A stretch of DNA of 64,000 bases from an uncultured Parabacteroides sp. (GTDB lineage Bacteria > Bacteroidota > Bacteroidia > Bacteroidales > Tannerellaceae): assembly GCF_905196875.1 (NCBI RefSeq), contig NZ_CAJJWO010000012.1, positions 30,191-94,190 on the forward strand, given 5' to 3'. Under the pieces are notes generated by a model that did no database searches, was not told the origin of the DNA, and saw only the letters and a program-made list of their open reading frames with translations. Positions 43,301 through 51,500 of the stretch are shown in pieces (within the stretch, counting starts at the first letter, position 1; the number at the start of each line of letters is the position of its first letter). A program made the translations under genes and the position numbers.

Positions 43301-46007
43301 GGCAAGCATGTATGATGCTTCACTGGATAAGATATTACCGTTTAACTGGTACTTCAATCCCGAACGCTCTGTCTACCTGACAGCTCCGACATTCCGGATC
43401 GGTACAGGCATGGATAACAGAGTCAGTTACGAAAACGGGGATGTGAACCGGATGAAAGTCCCCGAATACCAATACGACCGGCTGAACTGGCAAGGATTGA
43501 TGGATATCCGCAGATATAGAGGTGGCATCATGATGAAATCGTCTGCTGCCCCGATTATCGCTGAAGAAGAAGTAGCAGAAGCACAAGTAGAAAGCTACTC
43601 GCGTGCCGGCGGCATGCTGGCAGAAAACACCGTAGAAGCCTATGCCGACAGGATTGCCCAGGATAGTGATGACAGCAACAGCCAGCCGGAAGCGTTGCCC
43701 GTTCAGCAAATGCGGGAGAACTTCAATGAAACAGCTTTCTTCTATCCGTCCCTGCTGACAGATAAAGAAGGAGACGTCATGATCGAGTTCGTCCTGCCGG
43801 AAAGCAATACGACCTGGAAATTCCAGGCGTTGGCTAATACGGCCGATATGAAATACGGCAAGCTGAGCCGCGAAGTGATCAGCAGCAAGCCGCTGATGGT
43901 ATTGCCGAACCTTCCGCGTTTCATGCGCCAGGGAGACGAAGTGACCATCAGCACGCAGGTGATCAACAACTCGAAAGAGACGGTCGAAGGACGGGTAAGC
44001 CTGGAATTGTTCGACCCGGCAAACAACCAGCCGGTGATCTGCCTGACCAAGTCGCAAAAGGCGTTTACCTTAGCTGCCGACAGCATAACGACTGCCTTCT
44101 GGACATTCCGCGTGCCGGAAACGACCAATCTGATCGGTTGCCGCATCGTAGCCGACTCCGAATTAGGCAGCGATGGCGAACAACACCTGATCCCTGTCCT
44201 TTCCAACCAAATATTGGTGACGGAAAGCCAGCCGTTCTACCTGATGGGAGATAATGAAAAACGTATCCGGCTCTCAGGCAGCCTGAAGCCGTTCCGTACG
44301 ACACTGGAACTGACGGCCAACCCGATCTGGTACGCCATCCAGGCATTGCCAACCATCACACAGCCGGACAACGATGATGCCATCTCCTGGTTTGCCTCAT
44401 ATTACAGCAACACGCTGGCAAGCTCAATCGCAACGGAGAATCCGCGGATACAGCAAGTCATCAACCAATGGAAGGCACAAGGCGGAACAGCCGAAACGCT
44501 TTACTCCAACCTGGAAAAGAACCAGGAACTGAAAAGCATCCTGTTGCAGGAAACTCCTTGGGTGATGGCTGCCGACAACGAGACGGAGCAGAAGCAACGC
44601 CTGTCGCTGCTGTTCGACATCAACCGGGCACAGCAACAACGTGCACAGGCTTTGCAACATTTGCTCGACCTGCAAACGGACGAAGGCGGATGGAGCTGGT
44701 TCAAAAACTATTATCCCAGCCGCCAGATCACATTGTTTATCCTGCAAGGCATGACGCAACTGATTGAAATGAACGCCGCTCCCTTCGGCAACGACGAGAA
44801 GGTGATGCAGATGAAAGCCCTCAAATACCTGGATAAGGCAATACAGGATGATTACAAGCTGCTGAAAAAGAACAACAAGGACTGGCAGAACTACGAACTG
44901 ACAGATATCCAGCTGGAATACCTGTTCGTACGCAGTGCTTACCGCGATATCCCCGAACTGGGCGATGCCCGCGAAGCTATCCGTTTCTACACCACCCGGG
45001 CTGAAAAGACCTGGAGTAAACAATCATTAGCCGGCAAAGGCGAAACCGCCCTATTGATGTACCGCAACGGTAACAAAGCAGTAGCAAACGATATCCTCGC
45101 CTGGTTGCGCAAAACGGCAACGACATCGGCAGAACAGGGCATGTACTGGGCGAACAACCGGAGAGGCAACAGCTATTTCACCTCTCCCATCGACACTCAT
45201 TGCCTGCTGATGAAAGTATTCGACACGTTCGCACCGGATCAGAAAGAGACAGACCGCCTGAAACAATGGCTGCTGAACCAGAAACGCACTCAGAACTGGG
45301 AATCGGTAACGTCTACTGTCAATGCCATCTATGCGTTGGTTCTTACCGGAAGCGACTGGCTGAACGACGACAACACCTGCATCGTGGACTGGAACGGCAA
45401 GACATACAGCACCGCGGAAGGCGAAACGGCCACCGGCTATCTGAAAGTAGTGCTACCGGGAGAAAAAACAGTTTCTTCCGAAAGGAATTCTATTTCCATC
45501 CGAAAGGAAGGAAACGCGCCTGCCTGGGGAGCCGTCTACGAACAGTACTTCGAGAACATCAATAAAATAGATAAACAGAAAGGTGTGCTCAACGTAGAAA
45601 AGAAACTGTTCATCGAAAGCAACAGCGGCAGCGGCCTGCAGATCGAACCGGTAACGGAAAAACGCCCACTTCGCATCGGCGATAAAGTGATCGTCCGTCT
45701 GACGATCCGCACCGACCGGGCAATGGATTACGTATTCCTGAAAGACCTGCGCGCAGGTTGCTTCGAACCCGCCAACCAGCTTTCGGGCATGATGTTCAGC
45801 GACGGTGTATCTTATTACCAGTCGCCGACGGATGTTTCCGAAAACTTCTTCTTCGGTTCGTTGCCGGAAGGAACGTTCGTAATCGAGTATCCGGTCTACG
45901 TAACCCGCAGCGGCGAGTATGCCGGGGGAATCAGTACAATTCAATGCCTGTACGCTCCCGAGTTCGTTTCGCATACAGAAAGTGAGACAATCTCTGTCAA
46001 TTTTTAA
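40365..46007 (+). CDS. Alpha-2-macroglobulin-family protein (1880 aa)
   Basis: One N-terminal hydrophobic helix (about 5-25) leads to a helical region (about 30-300), then MG-type beta domains. The region around 510-560 (LALFTDRGLYRPGQTVYFKGI) is the MG2 signature. The A2M middle segment is seen near 1120-1180 (FNETAFFYPSLLTDKEGDVMIEFVLPES, TTWKFQALANT). A helical thioester-like domain follows (LLDLQTDEGGWSWFKNYYPSRQIT), then a C-terminal receptor-like domain. I see no CxEQ thioester motif, so it probably traps without covalent linkage or has a structural role. Bacterial relatives protect the envelope against proteases. It appears to be its own transcription unit. Confidence 0.9.
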   Translation: MKIRAIIISALILCCVSAAIVYTRAAQPKGESKMITEALQGKNTPQLIKALISSMKDKMEVNEDEFPALIKEVENYAADCTDTASVAVLHSMIAEMYNFYYTQNRWTIGQRTDLVGYVPEDIREWTTNLFTQKIKEELAASLQPAELLQQTPVAEFKAILTEGKNTPALRPTLYDFLAFRALEIAPTTELYEELLAYLNTQPDKKAVVLASLDYLRFKYNRLYEEKEQKEYVSALDSLLKIYGDKDYSVEIIAAKLNAISSVYGRSSQAETDSIQTVVYNLGKETIARFPNYERIGLIKNRLEDMQNPVLSVNTNNTVYPGKGLTLRLNYRNIPRIDVRIYKSLKTPQQTLVYTSDNNTLGALVKEVTFSLSAPNTYTSVDTSLVIPMDQMGLYECVVSAPGIKEKTNNLFSVSRLAAVSRNTTSGSTEVLVTDYLSGKPVSDASVIYYSGKRNSMQKQGTVQTDKDGLATFPKKGDQMAFLVSRPGDESPMLTPLYPYWDRDTEKTRPQLALFTDRGLYRPGQTVYFKGIAYMNNTNEPYAVEGKTYKVVLRDANWKEVSTKEFKTNKFGSFNGEFTLPQQTLNGTFTLSTEYTNLGVRVEEYKRPSFFVELQPIKGEITFGDRVTISGKAQTFSGVALQSGEVSYRINKAPFWLRSYSRNLSRDQVAEGKTTVGSDGTFSFEFRPEKTTENYNFFPYQSYVVTATLTNSNGETQEATYTFQVGESSIILSMDFPSIEVNKDSVKPVVQAQTLNGERITVEGTYSIYKLSNRQKDIAEALPEMKEVERVDTGTFITGKAMDNELFRKLPSGAYRIKLEAKDSQGRPATEQRDIQLYSLRDKRPPVFRDIWLVNEKINCLPGEEARVLFGTSLKDTHVLYELYQNGKCILRKQEVLNNENRLFRIPFLDSYGEGVVASFTFVKEGKLYTTQSQIKRQEPDRKLTIKPVTFRDRLLPGNKESWKFRILDADSVPVTAEVLASMYDASLDKILPFNWYFNPERSVYLTAPTFRIGTGMDNRVSYENGDVNRMKVPEYQYDRLNWQGLMDIRRYRGGIMMKSSAAPIIAEEEVAEAQVESYSRAGGMLAENTVEAYADRIAQDSDDSNSQPEALPVQQMRENFNETAFFYPSLLTDKEGDVMIEFVLPESNTTWKFQALANTADMKYGKLSREVISSKPLMVLPNLPRFMRQGDEVTISTQVINNSKETVEGRVSLELFDPANNQPVICLTKSQKAFTLAADSITTAFWTFRVPETTNLIGCRIVADSELGSDGEQHLIPVLSNQILVTESQPFYLMGDNEKRIRLSGSLKPFRTTLELTANPIWYAIQALPTITQPDNDDAISWFASYYSNTLASSIATENPRIQQVINQWKAQGGTAETLYSNLEKNQELKSILLQETPWVMAADNETEQKQRLSLLFDINRAQQQRAQALQHLLDLQTDEGGWSWFKNYYPSRQITLFILQGMTQLIEMNAAPFGNDEKVMQMKALKYLDKAIQDDYKLLKKNNKDWQNYELTDIQLEYLFVRSAYRDIPELGDAREAIRFYTTRAEKTWSKQSLAGKGETALLMYRNGNKAVANDILAWLRKTATTSAEQGMYWANNRRGNSYFTSPIDTHCLLMKVFDTFAPDQKETDRLKQWLLNQKRTQNWESVTSTVNAIYALVLTGSDWLNDDNTCIVDWNGKTYSTAEGETATGYLKVVLPGEKTVSSERNSISIRKEGNAPAWGAVYEQYFENINKIDKQKGVLNVEKKLFIESNSGSGLQIEPVTEKRPLRIGDKVIVRLTIRTDRAMDYVFLKDLRAGCFEPANQLSGMMFSDGVSYYQSPTDVSENFFFGSLPEGTFVIEYPVYVTRSGEYAGGISTIQCLYAPEFVSHTESETISVNF

Positions 46008-46018
46008 TTCTAATTTTC

Positions 46019-46026
46019 TATCTTTG
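46019..46026 (+). promoter_or_regulatory. -7 promoter element for the DUF1573 genes
   Basis: TATCTTTG, 32 bases before the ATG at 46058. Confidence 0.7.
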
Positions 46027-46057
46027 TAACATAAACAATAGCTAAATAAAAAGTAAA

Positions 46058-46435
46058 ATGAAACAGATTATTTTTATTTTTATGGCAATCCTGCTTGCTA
46101 CAGGAATGGCTTCTGCTCAGAAAAAAGCAGTTATTTCTGCAGATCAAACCTCTCACGACTTTACACAAATCAAAGAAGCCGACGGAAAGGTATCCACTAC
46201 ATTTGTAGTTAAAAATACAGGAGAAGCCCCACTGGTTATTACCCGTGTAATCGCTTCCTGTGGATGTACGACTCCTGAATGGACTAAAGAACCGATTGCT
46301 CCCGGTCAGACCGGAGATATTAAAATAACATACGATCCGAAAGGACGACCCGGCCCGTTCTCTAAAACTATTTCAGTTTACAGCAACGGTAAAACCGGAA
46401 GTTTTATTCTGACCATACGGGGAGAAGTCATTTAA
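46058..46435 (+). CDS. DUF1573 protein, short (125 aa)
   Basis: A signal peptide (about 1-20, ending in ASAQ) is followed by a single DUF1573 immunoglobulin-like domain: SHDFTQIKEADGKVSTTFVVKNTG, LVITRVIASCGCTTPEWTKEPI, GRPGPFSKTISVYSNGK. These are ASH/MSP-like beta-sandwiches of unknown role that are very common in Bacteroidetes envelopes. The downstream protein begins with a close copy of this domain, which suggests tandem duplication. The CGC pair may bind metal or form a disulfide; unproven. Confidence 0.9.
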   Translation: MKQIIFIFMAILLATGMASAQKKAVISADQTSHDFTQIKEADGKVSTTFVVKNTGEAPLVITRVIASCGCTTPEWTKEPIAPGQTGDIKITYDPKGRPGPFSKTISVYSNGKTGSFILTIRGEVI

Positions 46436-46464
46436 TTTACAACTAGCAAAACTAAAAACAAAGA

Positions 46465-47577
46465 ATGCTGAATATGAAAAGACTGGGCTTTATTCTATGC
46501 TGCATATTCCTGATAACAGCTAATATGGCGGCACAGAACGGAGCTCAGATAAGTGCAGATGAACTGACCTACAACTTCGGTACTATCGCTGAAGCGGATG
46601 GATTGGCCAGTCATACTTTTGTTATTAAAAATACGGGAGACGGTCCACTGGTCATCACTCGTATCACCGCTTCTTGTGGCTGCACACAACCGGAATGGAC
46701 AAAAGAACCTATCGCCCCGGGAAAGACCGGAAACGTAAAAGTGACCTATAATCCCAAAGGACGTCCTGGCCCGTTCTACAAAACGATCTCCATATTCAGC
46801 AACGGTAAAAAAGGCAGTTATACACTGGCTATCAAAGGGAACGTGACACCGAAACCGCTTCAGCCTACATTTATATACCCTTATTCCATCGGCGATCTGA
46901 AAATGCAGACCAAAACGGTTCTATACAGCAGTATCCGTCCGGATGAAACATTAGGGGAAAAGATCAGTGTGAAGAACGAAGGAAAAACAACTCTTACGAT
47001 CCACCAAGGTAAAGTACCCAACTTCCTGACCGTCGAAATTCGTCCTACCCAGCTGGCACCGGATGAAGTCGGCGAAATTACTTTATTGATGGATGCCAAG
47101 GCTACCAAAAGAAAAGGGCGGGTTACAACTGAGATACCTTTAACGATTGAAAGCATAGGACAAAAAGAAATTTCAGGGAAAGTGCACGTAGCAGCCAATA
47201 TAATTGATAACTTTGGAAAATTATCGGCTGCAGAGAAGGCACAAGCTCCTGTTGCACAGCTATCGGGTACTTTACTCGACTTCGGGAAATTACCGGAGAA
47301 AGGTGGTTTTATTCCTCTGATCGGAGGTAAAGTGACCGGAACTGTCGATATTACCAATACCGGAAAGTCGCCGCTTCTTATCCACAGCATCAGTTGCGAT
47401 AATGAATTGGTGGATATCTCCGGAGGTAAAAAAGAAATTAAACCGGGAACGACTGCTACCTATAAGATTTCGGTTCGTCCACGAGAAATCAAGACAAAAC
47501 TGGAAGCGCTTATCAATGTGGTATGCAACGACCCGAACGGCCCTGTTCGCCTTATAAAAGTAACAGCAGAAAAATAA
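46465..47577 (+). CDS. DUF1573 protein, long (370 aa)
   Basis: A signal peptide (about 1-23, ending in MAAQ) precedes a DUF1573 domain nearly identical in layout to the upstream gene (TASCGCTQPEWTKEPIAPGKTG). Two more immunoglobulin-like domains lie near 145-240 and 265-370 (LLDFGKLPEKGGFIPLIGGKVTGTVDITNTG). It starts 29 bases after the upstream DUF1573 gene, so the two share a transcript. ATG 46474 is a possible alternative start. The biological role is unknown. Confidence 0.88.
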   Translation: MLNMKRLGFILCCIFLITANMAAQNGAQISADELTYNFGTIAEADGLASHTFVIKNTGDGPLVITRITASCGCTQPEWTKEPIAPGKTGNVKVTYNPKGRPGPFYKTISIFSNGKKGSYTLAIKGNVTPKPLQPTFIYPYSIGDLKMQTKTVLYSSIRPDETLGEKISVKNEGKTTLTIHQGKVPNFLTVEIRPTQLAPDEVGEITLLMDAKATKRKGRVTTEIPLTIESIGQKEISGKVHVAANIIDNFGKLSAAEKAQAPVAQLSGTLLDFGKLPEKGGFIPLIGGKVTGTVDITNTGKSPLLIHSISCDNELVDISGGKKEIKPGTTATYKISVRPREIKTKLEALINVVCNDPNGPVRLIKVTAEK

Positions 47578-47593
47578 TAAGTCAATTATTCGA

Positions 47594-47644
47594 TGTGCCA
47601 ATACTGAATGTGTTTTCTGATTGGCATATTGACATATTGGCACA
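47594..47644. repeat. Inverted repeat in the DUF1573-meaB gap
   Basis: TGTGCCAATA (47594-47603) and its exact complement (47635-47644) flank 31 bases; a related ATTGGCATATTGACA lies within. No T-run follows, so it is not a clear terminator. Confidence 0.5.
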
Positions 47645-47661
47645 TTAAATAATTATTATTT

Positions 47662-48756
47662 ATGGAACATCCCGAAAACGACGATCTTTACAGAGGATTA
47701 AAGGTAAACAAGGGAGTAGCCGACGTACCGACTGTAAACCCGTATCTCAAAAGACCTCAACGTAAAGCATATACCCCTTCCGAATTTGTAGAAGGGATAC
47801 TGAAAGGAAATATAACCATCCTCAGCCAGGCAGTGACCTTGGTTGAAAGTGCAAAATATGAGCATCAGCAATTAGCTCAGGAAATCATCGAAAAATGTCT
47901 TCCTTTTGCCGGTAAATCGGTTCGTATCGGTATTACCGGAGTACCCGGTGCAGGAAAGAGTACCTCTATCGACTCATTCGGTATGCATCTGATCAAAGAA
48001 GGACGTAAATTGGCTGTACTGGCCATCGACCCGAGTAGCGAACGCTCCAAAGGAAGTATCCTGGGAGATAAGACCCGTATGGAAGCTTTGTCACGCGAAA
48101 AGAATGCATTCATCCGCCCTTCGCCATCGGCAGGTTCGCTGGGTGGTGTGGCACGTAAAACACGTGAAACGATCGTTTTGTGTGAGGCTGCCGGTTTCGA
48201 TACCGTATTCGTAGAAACAGTAGGTGTCGGACAAAGCGAAACGGCCGTACATTCAATGGTCGACTTCTTCCTGCTTATCCAACTGGCTGGAACAGGGGAT
48301 GAACTGCAAGGTATCAAACGCGGTATCATGGAGATGGCAGACGGTATCATTATCAATAAAGCAGACGGCGATAATATCGACAAAGCGAATCTGGCCGCTG
48401 CACAGTTCAGAAATGCCCTGCATCTTTTCCCGCCCGCAGATTCCGGATGGTTCCCCAAAGTATTGACCTACTCAGGTTATTACAATATCGGGATCAAGGA
48501 AATCTGGGATATGGTAGGCGAATACATGGAGTTTACAAAGAAAAACGGCTACTTCAATTACAAACGGAATGAACAGGCCAAGTACTGGATGTATGAAAGT
48601 ATCAACGATACATTACGTGAAACATTCTATCATAATCCTGCCGTTGAAGGCATGCTGATACCGACAGAGCAACAGGTGTTAAACAACGAGATCAGCTCAT
48701 TTGTCGCAGCTAAACGAATGATGGATTTATTCCTGGATAATTTATCGAAAAAATAA
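47662..48756 (+). CDS. meaB: Methylmalonyl-CoA mutase-associated GTPase MeaB
   Basis: A G3E-type P-loop GTPase that guards methylmalonyl-CoA mutase and gates cobalamin loading. The P-loop is GVPGAGKST (about 94-102). Other motifs: AVLAIDPSSERSKGSILGDKTRM, FIRPSPSAGSLGGVA, VFVETVGVGQSE, and the base-recognition NKADGDN. The length of 364 aa fits MeaB (ArgK) in Bacteroidetes. The mutase genes are not in this window. It ends just before a strong bidirectional terminator shared with pfkA. Confidence 0.95.
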   Translation: MEHPENDDLYRGLKVNKGVADVPTVNPYLKRPQRKAYTPSEFVEGILKGNITILSQAVTLVESAKYEHQQLAQEIIEKCLPFAGKSVRIGITGVPGAGKSTSIDSFGMHLIKEGRKLAVLAIDPSSERSKGSILGDKTRMEALSREKNAFIRPSPSAGSLGGVARKTRETIVLCEAAGFDTVFVETVGVGQSETAVHSMVDFFLLIQLAGTGDELQGIKRGIMEMADGIIINKADGDNIDKANLAAAQFRNALHLFPPADSGWFPKVLTYSGYYNIGIKEIWDMVGEYMEFTKKNGYFNYKRNEQAKYWMYESINDTLRETFYHNPAVEGMLIPTEQQVLNNEISSFVAAKRMMDLFLDNLSKK

Positions 48757-48773
48757 GATATAACCTAAAACGA

Positions 48774-48811
48774 ATAACCCCCGCCAGATTGCTATCCGGC
48801 GGGGGTTATTT
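48774..48811. terminator. Bidirectional terminator between meaB and pfkA
   Basis: AATAACCCCCGCC pairs with GGCGGGGGTTATT around a short loop. Its position between convergent stops fits use from both sides. Confidence 0.9.
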
Positions 48812-48829
48812 ATTTCTGACAACTCATGT

Positions 48830-49810
48830 TTAGATGGAAGACACACGAAGTGTATTCAATAAATCACGGTTGATCGGTTTATCATTCTTAATAGCCTTGG
48901 AGAACGGTACGTATACGATCTGGTCATTCTGTATCCCCATCATCACGTTACGCTGATCGTCCAGTAACGCATCGACGGCACCGACTCCCATGCGGGTTGC
49001 TAGGATACGGTCCTGTGCCGTAGGCGATCCGCCACGCTGCAAGTGTCCCAGGATAGAGACACGAACATCGAACTGAGGATATTCATTCTTTACACGTTCG
49101 GCCACCCCCATTGCACCGCCGGTTACTTCACTTTCGGCAACCAGTACGATACTACTGTTTTTTGACTTACGGAAACCATTTTCGATCATTTCCGCCAACT
49201 GGTCCTTCTCCATAGATATTTCCGGGATGATCGCAGCTTCTGCACCTGAAGCAATCGCACCGTTCAATGCGAGAAAGCCTGCATCTCGTCCCATCACTTC
49301 GATAAAGAACAAACGATCGTGAGAAGTAGCTGTATCGCGGATCTTATCCACACATTCCATGATAGTATTCAGGGCTGTGTCGTATCCGATCGTAACATCC
49401 GTACCATACAGGTCGTTATCGATCGTACCCGGAACACCGACTATCGGATAATTGAATTCCTGTGCAAATATGCGGGCTCCAGTCAATGTACCGTCACCAC
49501 CGATGGCGATCAATGCATCGATACCCTCTTCCACCAACTTATCGTATGCCTGCTTACGGCCTTCAGGAGTTTTGAACTCCATACAACGAGCTGTTTTCAA
49601 TATTGTTCCACCACGCTGGATAATGTTACTTACATTCTGAGTCTTGAATTCTTCAATTTCACCTGTGATCAATCCTCTGTAGCCTCGAAAAATACCTTTA
49701 ACCCTAATCCCGTTATAAATAGCGGAACGCGTCACTGCACGGATGGCAGCGTTCATTCCGGGAGCATCACCTCCGGACGTTAAAATGCCAATACATTTAA
49801 TAGTAGACAT
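48830..49810 (-). CDS. pfkA: ATP-dependent 6-phosphofructokinase
   Basis: Phosphorylates fructose-6-phosphate in glycolysis. Motifs: GILTSGGDAPGMNAAIRAV, GFRGLITG-type FRGYRGLITG, IGGDGTLTGA, PGTIDND, SHDRLFFIEVMGRDAG, and GHLQRGGSPTAQDR. The Gly after GGD in GGDGT marks ATP-dependent rather than pyrophosphate-dependent enzymes, which carry GGDD. At 326 aa it fits the bacterial A-type. Its own promoter (minus strand 49838-49845) lies in the gap after ispH. Confidence 0.96.
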   Translation of the reverse strand: MSTIKCIGILTSGGDAPGMNAAIRAVTRSAIYNGIRVKGIFRGYRGLITGEIEEFKTQNVSNIIQRGGTILKTARCMEFKTPEGRKQAYDKLVEEGIDALIAIGGDGTLTGARIFAQEFNYPIVGVPGTIDNDLYGTDVTIGYDTALNTIMECVDKIRDTATSHDRLFFIEVMGRDAGFLALNGAIASGAEAAIIPEISMEKDQLAEMIENGFRKSKNSSIVLVAESEVTGGAMGVAERVKNEYPQFDVRVSILGHLQRGGSPTAQDRILATRMGVGAVDALLDDQRNVMMGIQNDQIVYVPFSKAIKNDKPINRDLLNTLRVSSI

Positions 49811-49837
49811 AGCGTCTTTATTTTATATTATTCGCGG

Positions 49838-49845
49838 CAAAAATA
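49838..49845 (-). promoter_or_regulatory. -7 promoter element for pfkA
   Basis: The minus strand reads TATTTTTG, 27 bases before the ATG at 49810. Confidence 0.6.
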
Positions 49846-49906
49846 ATAATTATTTGCCAACATTCTTTCATTTTCTCTGAAACTTAATGAAATCTTAATC
49901 ATTCTA

Positions 49907-50779
49907 TCAACGCCCGGCATTCAGTTCCTGAATACGGACAGCCACCTCTTCCATCAACCATTTCGGAGTGGATGTGGCTCCACAAACGCCTACCCTGCGT
50001 ACTCCGGCCGGAAGCGGTTCGGTAATCTCCTTCACTTCCGAAATGAAGATCGTGTTGGGATTTGCCTTACGACATTCTTCCAGCAACATCTTTCCGTTCG
50101 AACTTTTCTTCCCGGCTACAAAATAGACCCAGTCATGGCTGGATGCAAAAGCTTTGATATTGGGAAGACGATTGGCTACCTGGCGGCAGATTGTATCGTG
50201 ATATTCAAAGCGGACATTTTCAGCTCTACGCTGTTCTATCTCTTTCACTACTTTACGGAAACCGTCGAGCGATTTGGTCGTCTGGGAGAACAGGCAGATA
50301 TCACGGTTAAAATCCAGACGATCCAGGTCTTCGATCTTTTCCACGACGATGGCGGTTCCTTCCGTCTGTCCGACAAGACCGTTCACTTCGGCGTGTCCTT
50401 TCTTTCCGTATATGACCAGTTGCGTATTGTTGATACGGGTTTCCTGATAACATTTATGTATTTTACGTTGTAATTGAAGAACTACCGGACAAGTGGCATC
50501 GACGATCGCAATATCGTTCTGCCGGGCGATTTCATAGGTTGAAGGGGGTTCTCCGTGAGCACGAAGCAAGACTTTTTTACCTTTCAAAGTAGAGAACTCA
50601 CTATGATCGATCGTCCGCAAGCCATGTGCCTGCAACCGCTCGACCTCCAGGCTATTATGCACGATATCCCCTAAACAATATAATATATCGGTATTGTTGA
50701 GTTCACGTTCTGCACTTTCAATAGCTGTCACCACCCCAAAGCAGAAGCCGGAGCCTTTATCTATTTCTACTTCAATCAT
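49907..50779 (-). CDS. ispH: 4-hydroxy-3-methylbut-2-enyl diphosphate reductase IspH
   Basis: Last step of the MEP isoprenoid pathway, making IPP and DMAPP with a 4Fe-4S cluster. The three cluster cysteines are seen in GSGFCFGVVTAIE (Cys13), VDATCPVVLQLQ and VGVCGATSTPKWLMEEV. HGEPPS and the SQTTKS motif are also typical. The length of 290 aa is usual. It lies 12 bases after cmk in the porQ-cmk-ispH unit. The isoprenoid product feeds the polyprenyl synthase at 53490. Confidence 0.97.
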   Translation of the reverse strand: MIEVEIDKGSGFCFGVVTAIESAERELNNTDILYCLGDIVHNSLEVERLQAHGLRTIDHSEFSTLKGKKVLLRAHGEPPSTYEIARQNDIAIVDATCPVVLQLQRKIHKCYQETRINNTQLVIYGKKGHAEVNGLVGQTEGTAIVVEKIEDLDRLDFNRDICLFSQTTKSLDGFRKVVKEIEQRRAENVRFEYHDTICRQVANRLPNIKAFASSHDWVYFVAGKKSSNGKMLLEECRKANPNTIFISEVKEITEPLPAGVRRVGVCGATSTPKWLMEEVAVRIQELNAGR

Positions 50780-50791
50780 TGTAACTGTTAC

Positions 50792-51481
50792 CTATTTAGA
50801 GATAGCTTTTTCATATTGAACAAGCAACCATGCTTTTTGTTCAGCAATGGTCATATGCGAGTTATCCAATACTAACGCATCGTCTGCTTTACGCAGGGGA
50901 CTTTCCTTACGGGTCGAATCGATATGATCGCGGGTTTTCACATTTTCAAGAACTTCCTCATAAGAAGCAACCTCCCCTTTAGCTTTCAGTTCGTCCAGAC
51001 GACGTTGCGCACGGACCTCCGGACTGGCGGTTACATATATTTTCAGTTCTGCATCCGGGAAAACCACAGTTCCGATATCTCTTCCATCCATTATAATTCC
51101 TTTTTCTTTACCCATCTCCTGTTGCATGGCAACCAGGGCACGACGGACAAATCCCAATGTGGCCACAGGACTTACCCAACTTGCCACTTCCATTCCGCGT
51201 ATTTCTTTTTCTACTTTAACACCGTTCAGGTAAGTATCAGGTCGTCCGGTTTCCGGATTGAAACGAAGGGATATATGGATATCGTTCATTGCTGCCTCGA
51301 GCTTTTCTTCATCGATCCGGTCTTCTTTGAACAGATTATGCTGTATACAATATAATGTTACAGCCCGGTACATAGCTCCGGTATCTATATATGTATAACC
51401 GATCTCTTTGGCGAGATCTTTTGCCATGGTACTTTTTCCTGTTGAAGAAACACCATCGATGGCGATCACTATCTTTTTCAT
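50792..51481 (-). CDS. cmk: Cytidylate kinase
   Basis: Phosphorylates CMP and dCMP. The P-loop GVSSTGKST (about 10-18), YIDTGAMYRAVTLY, MDGRDIGTVVFPDAELKIYVTAS and the RRLDEL lid are all present. The length of 229 aa is normal. It sits between porQ (19-base gap) and ispH (12-base gap) in one minus-strand operon. Confidence 0.97.
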   Translation of the reverse strand: MKKIVIAIDGVSSTGKSTMAKDLAKEIGYTYIDTGAMYRAVTLYCIQHNLFKEDRIDEEKLEAAMNDIHISLRFNPETGRPDTYLNGVKVEKEIRGMEVASWVSPVATLGFVRRALVAMQQEMGKEKGIIMDGRDIGTVVFPDAELKIYVTASPEVRAQRRLDELKAKGEVASYEEVLENVKTRDHIDSTRKESPLRKADDALVLDNSHMTIAEQKAWLLVQYEKAISK

Positions 51482-51500
51482 TCTTACTTTAATTATATTT

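Noticed and set aside
43335..44206. Long minus-strand frames within the alpha-2-macroglobulin gene
   Set aside because: They are antisense shadows of a well-supported gene with low-complexity, non-family protein sequences.
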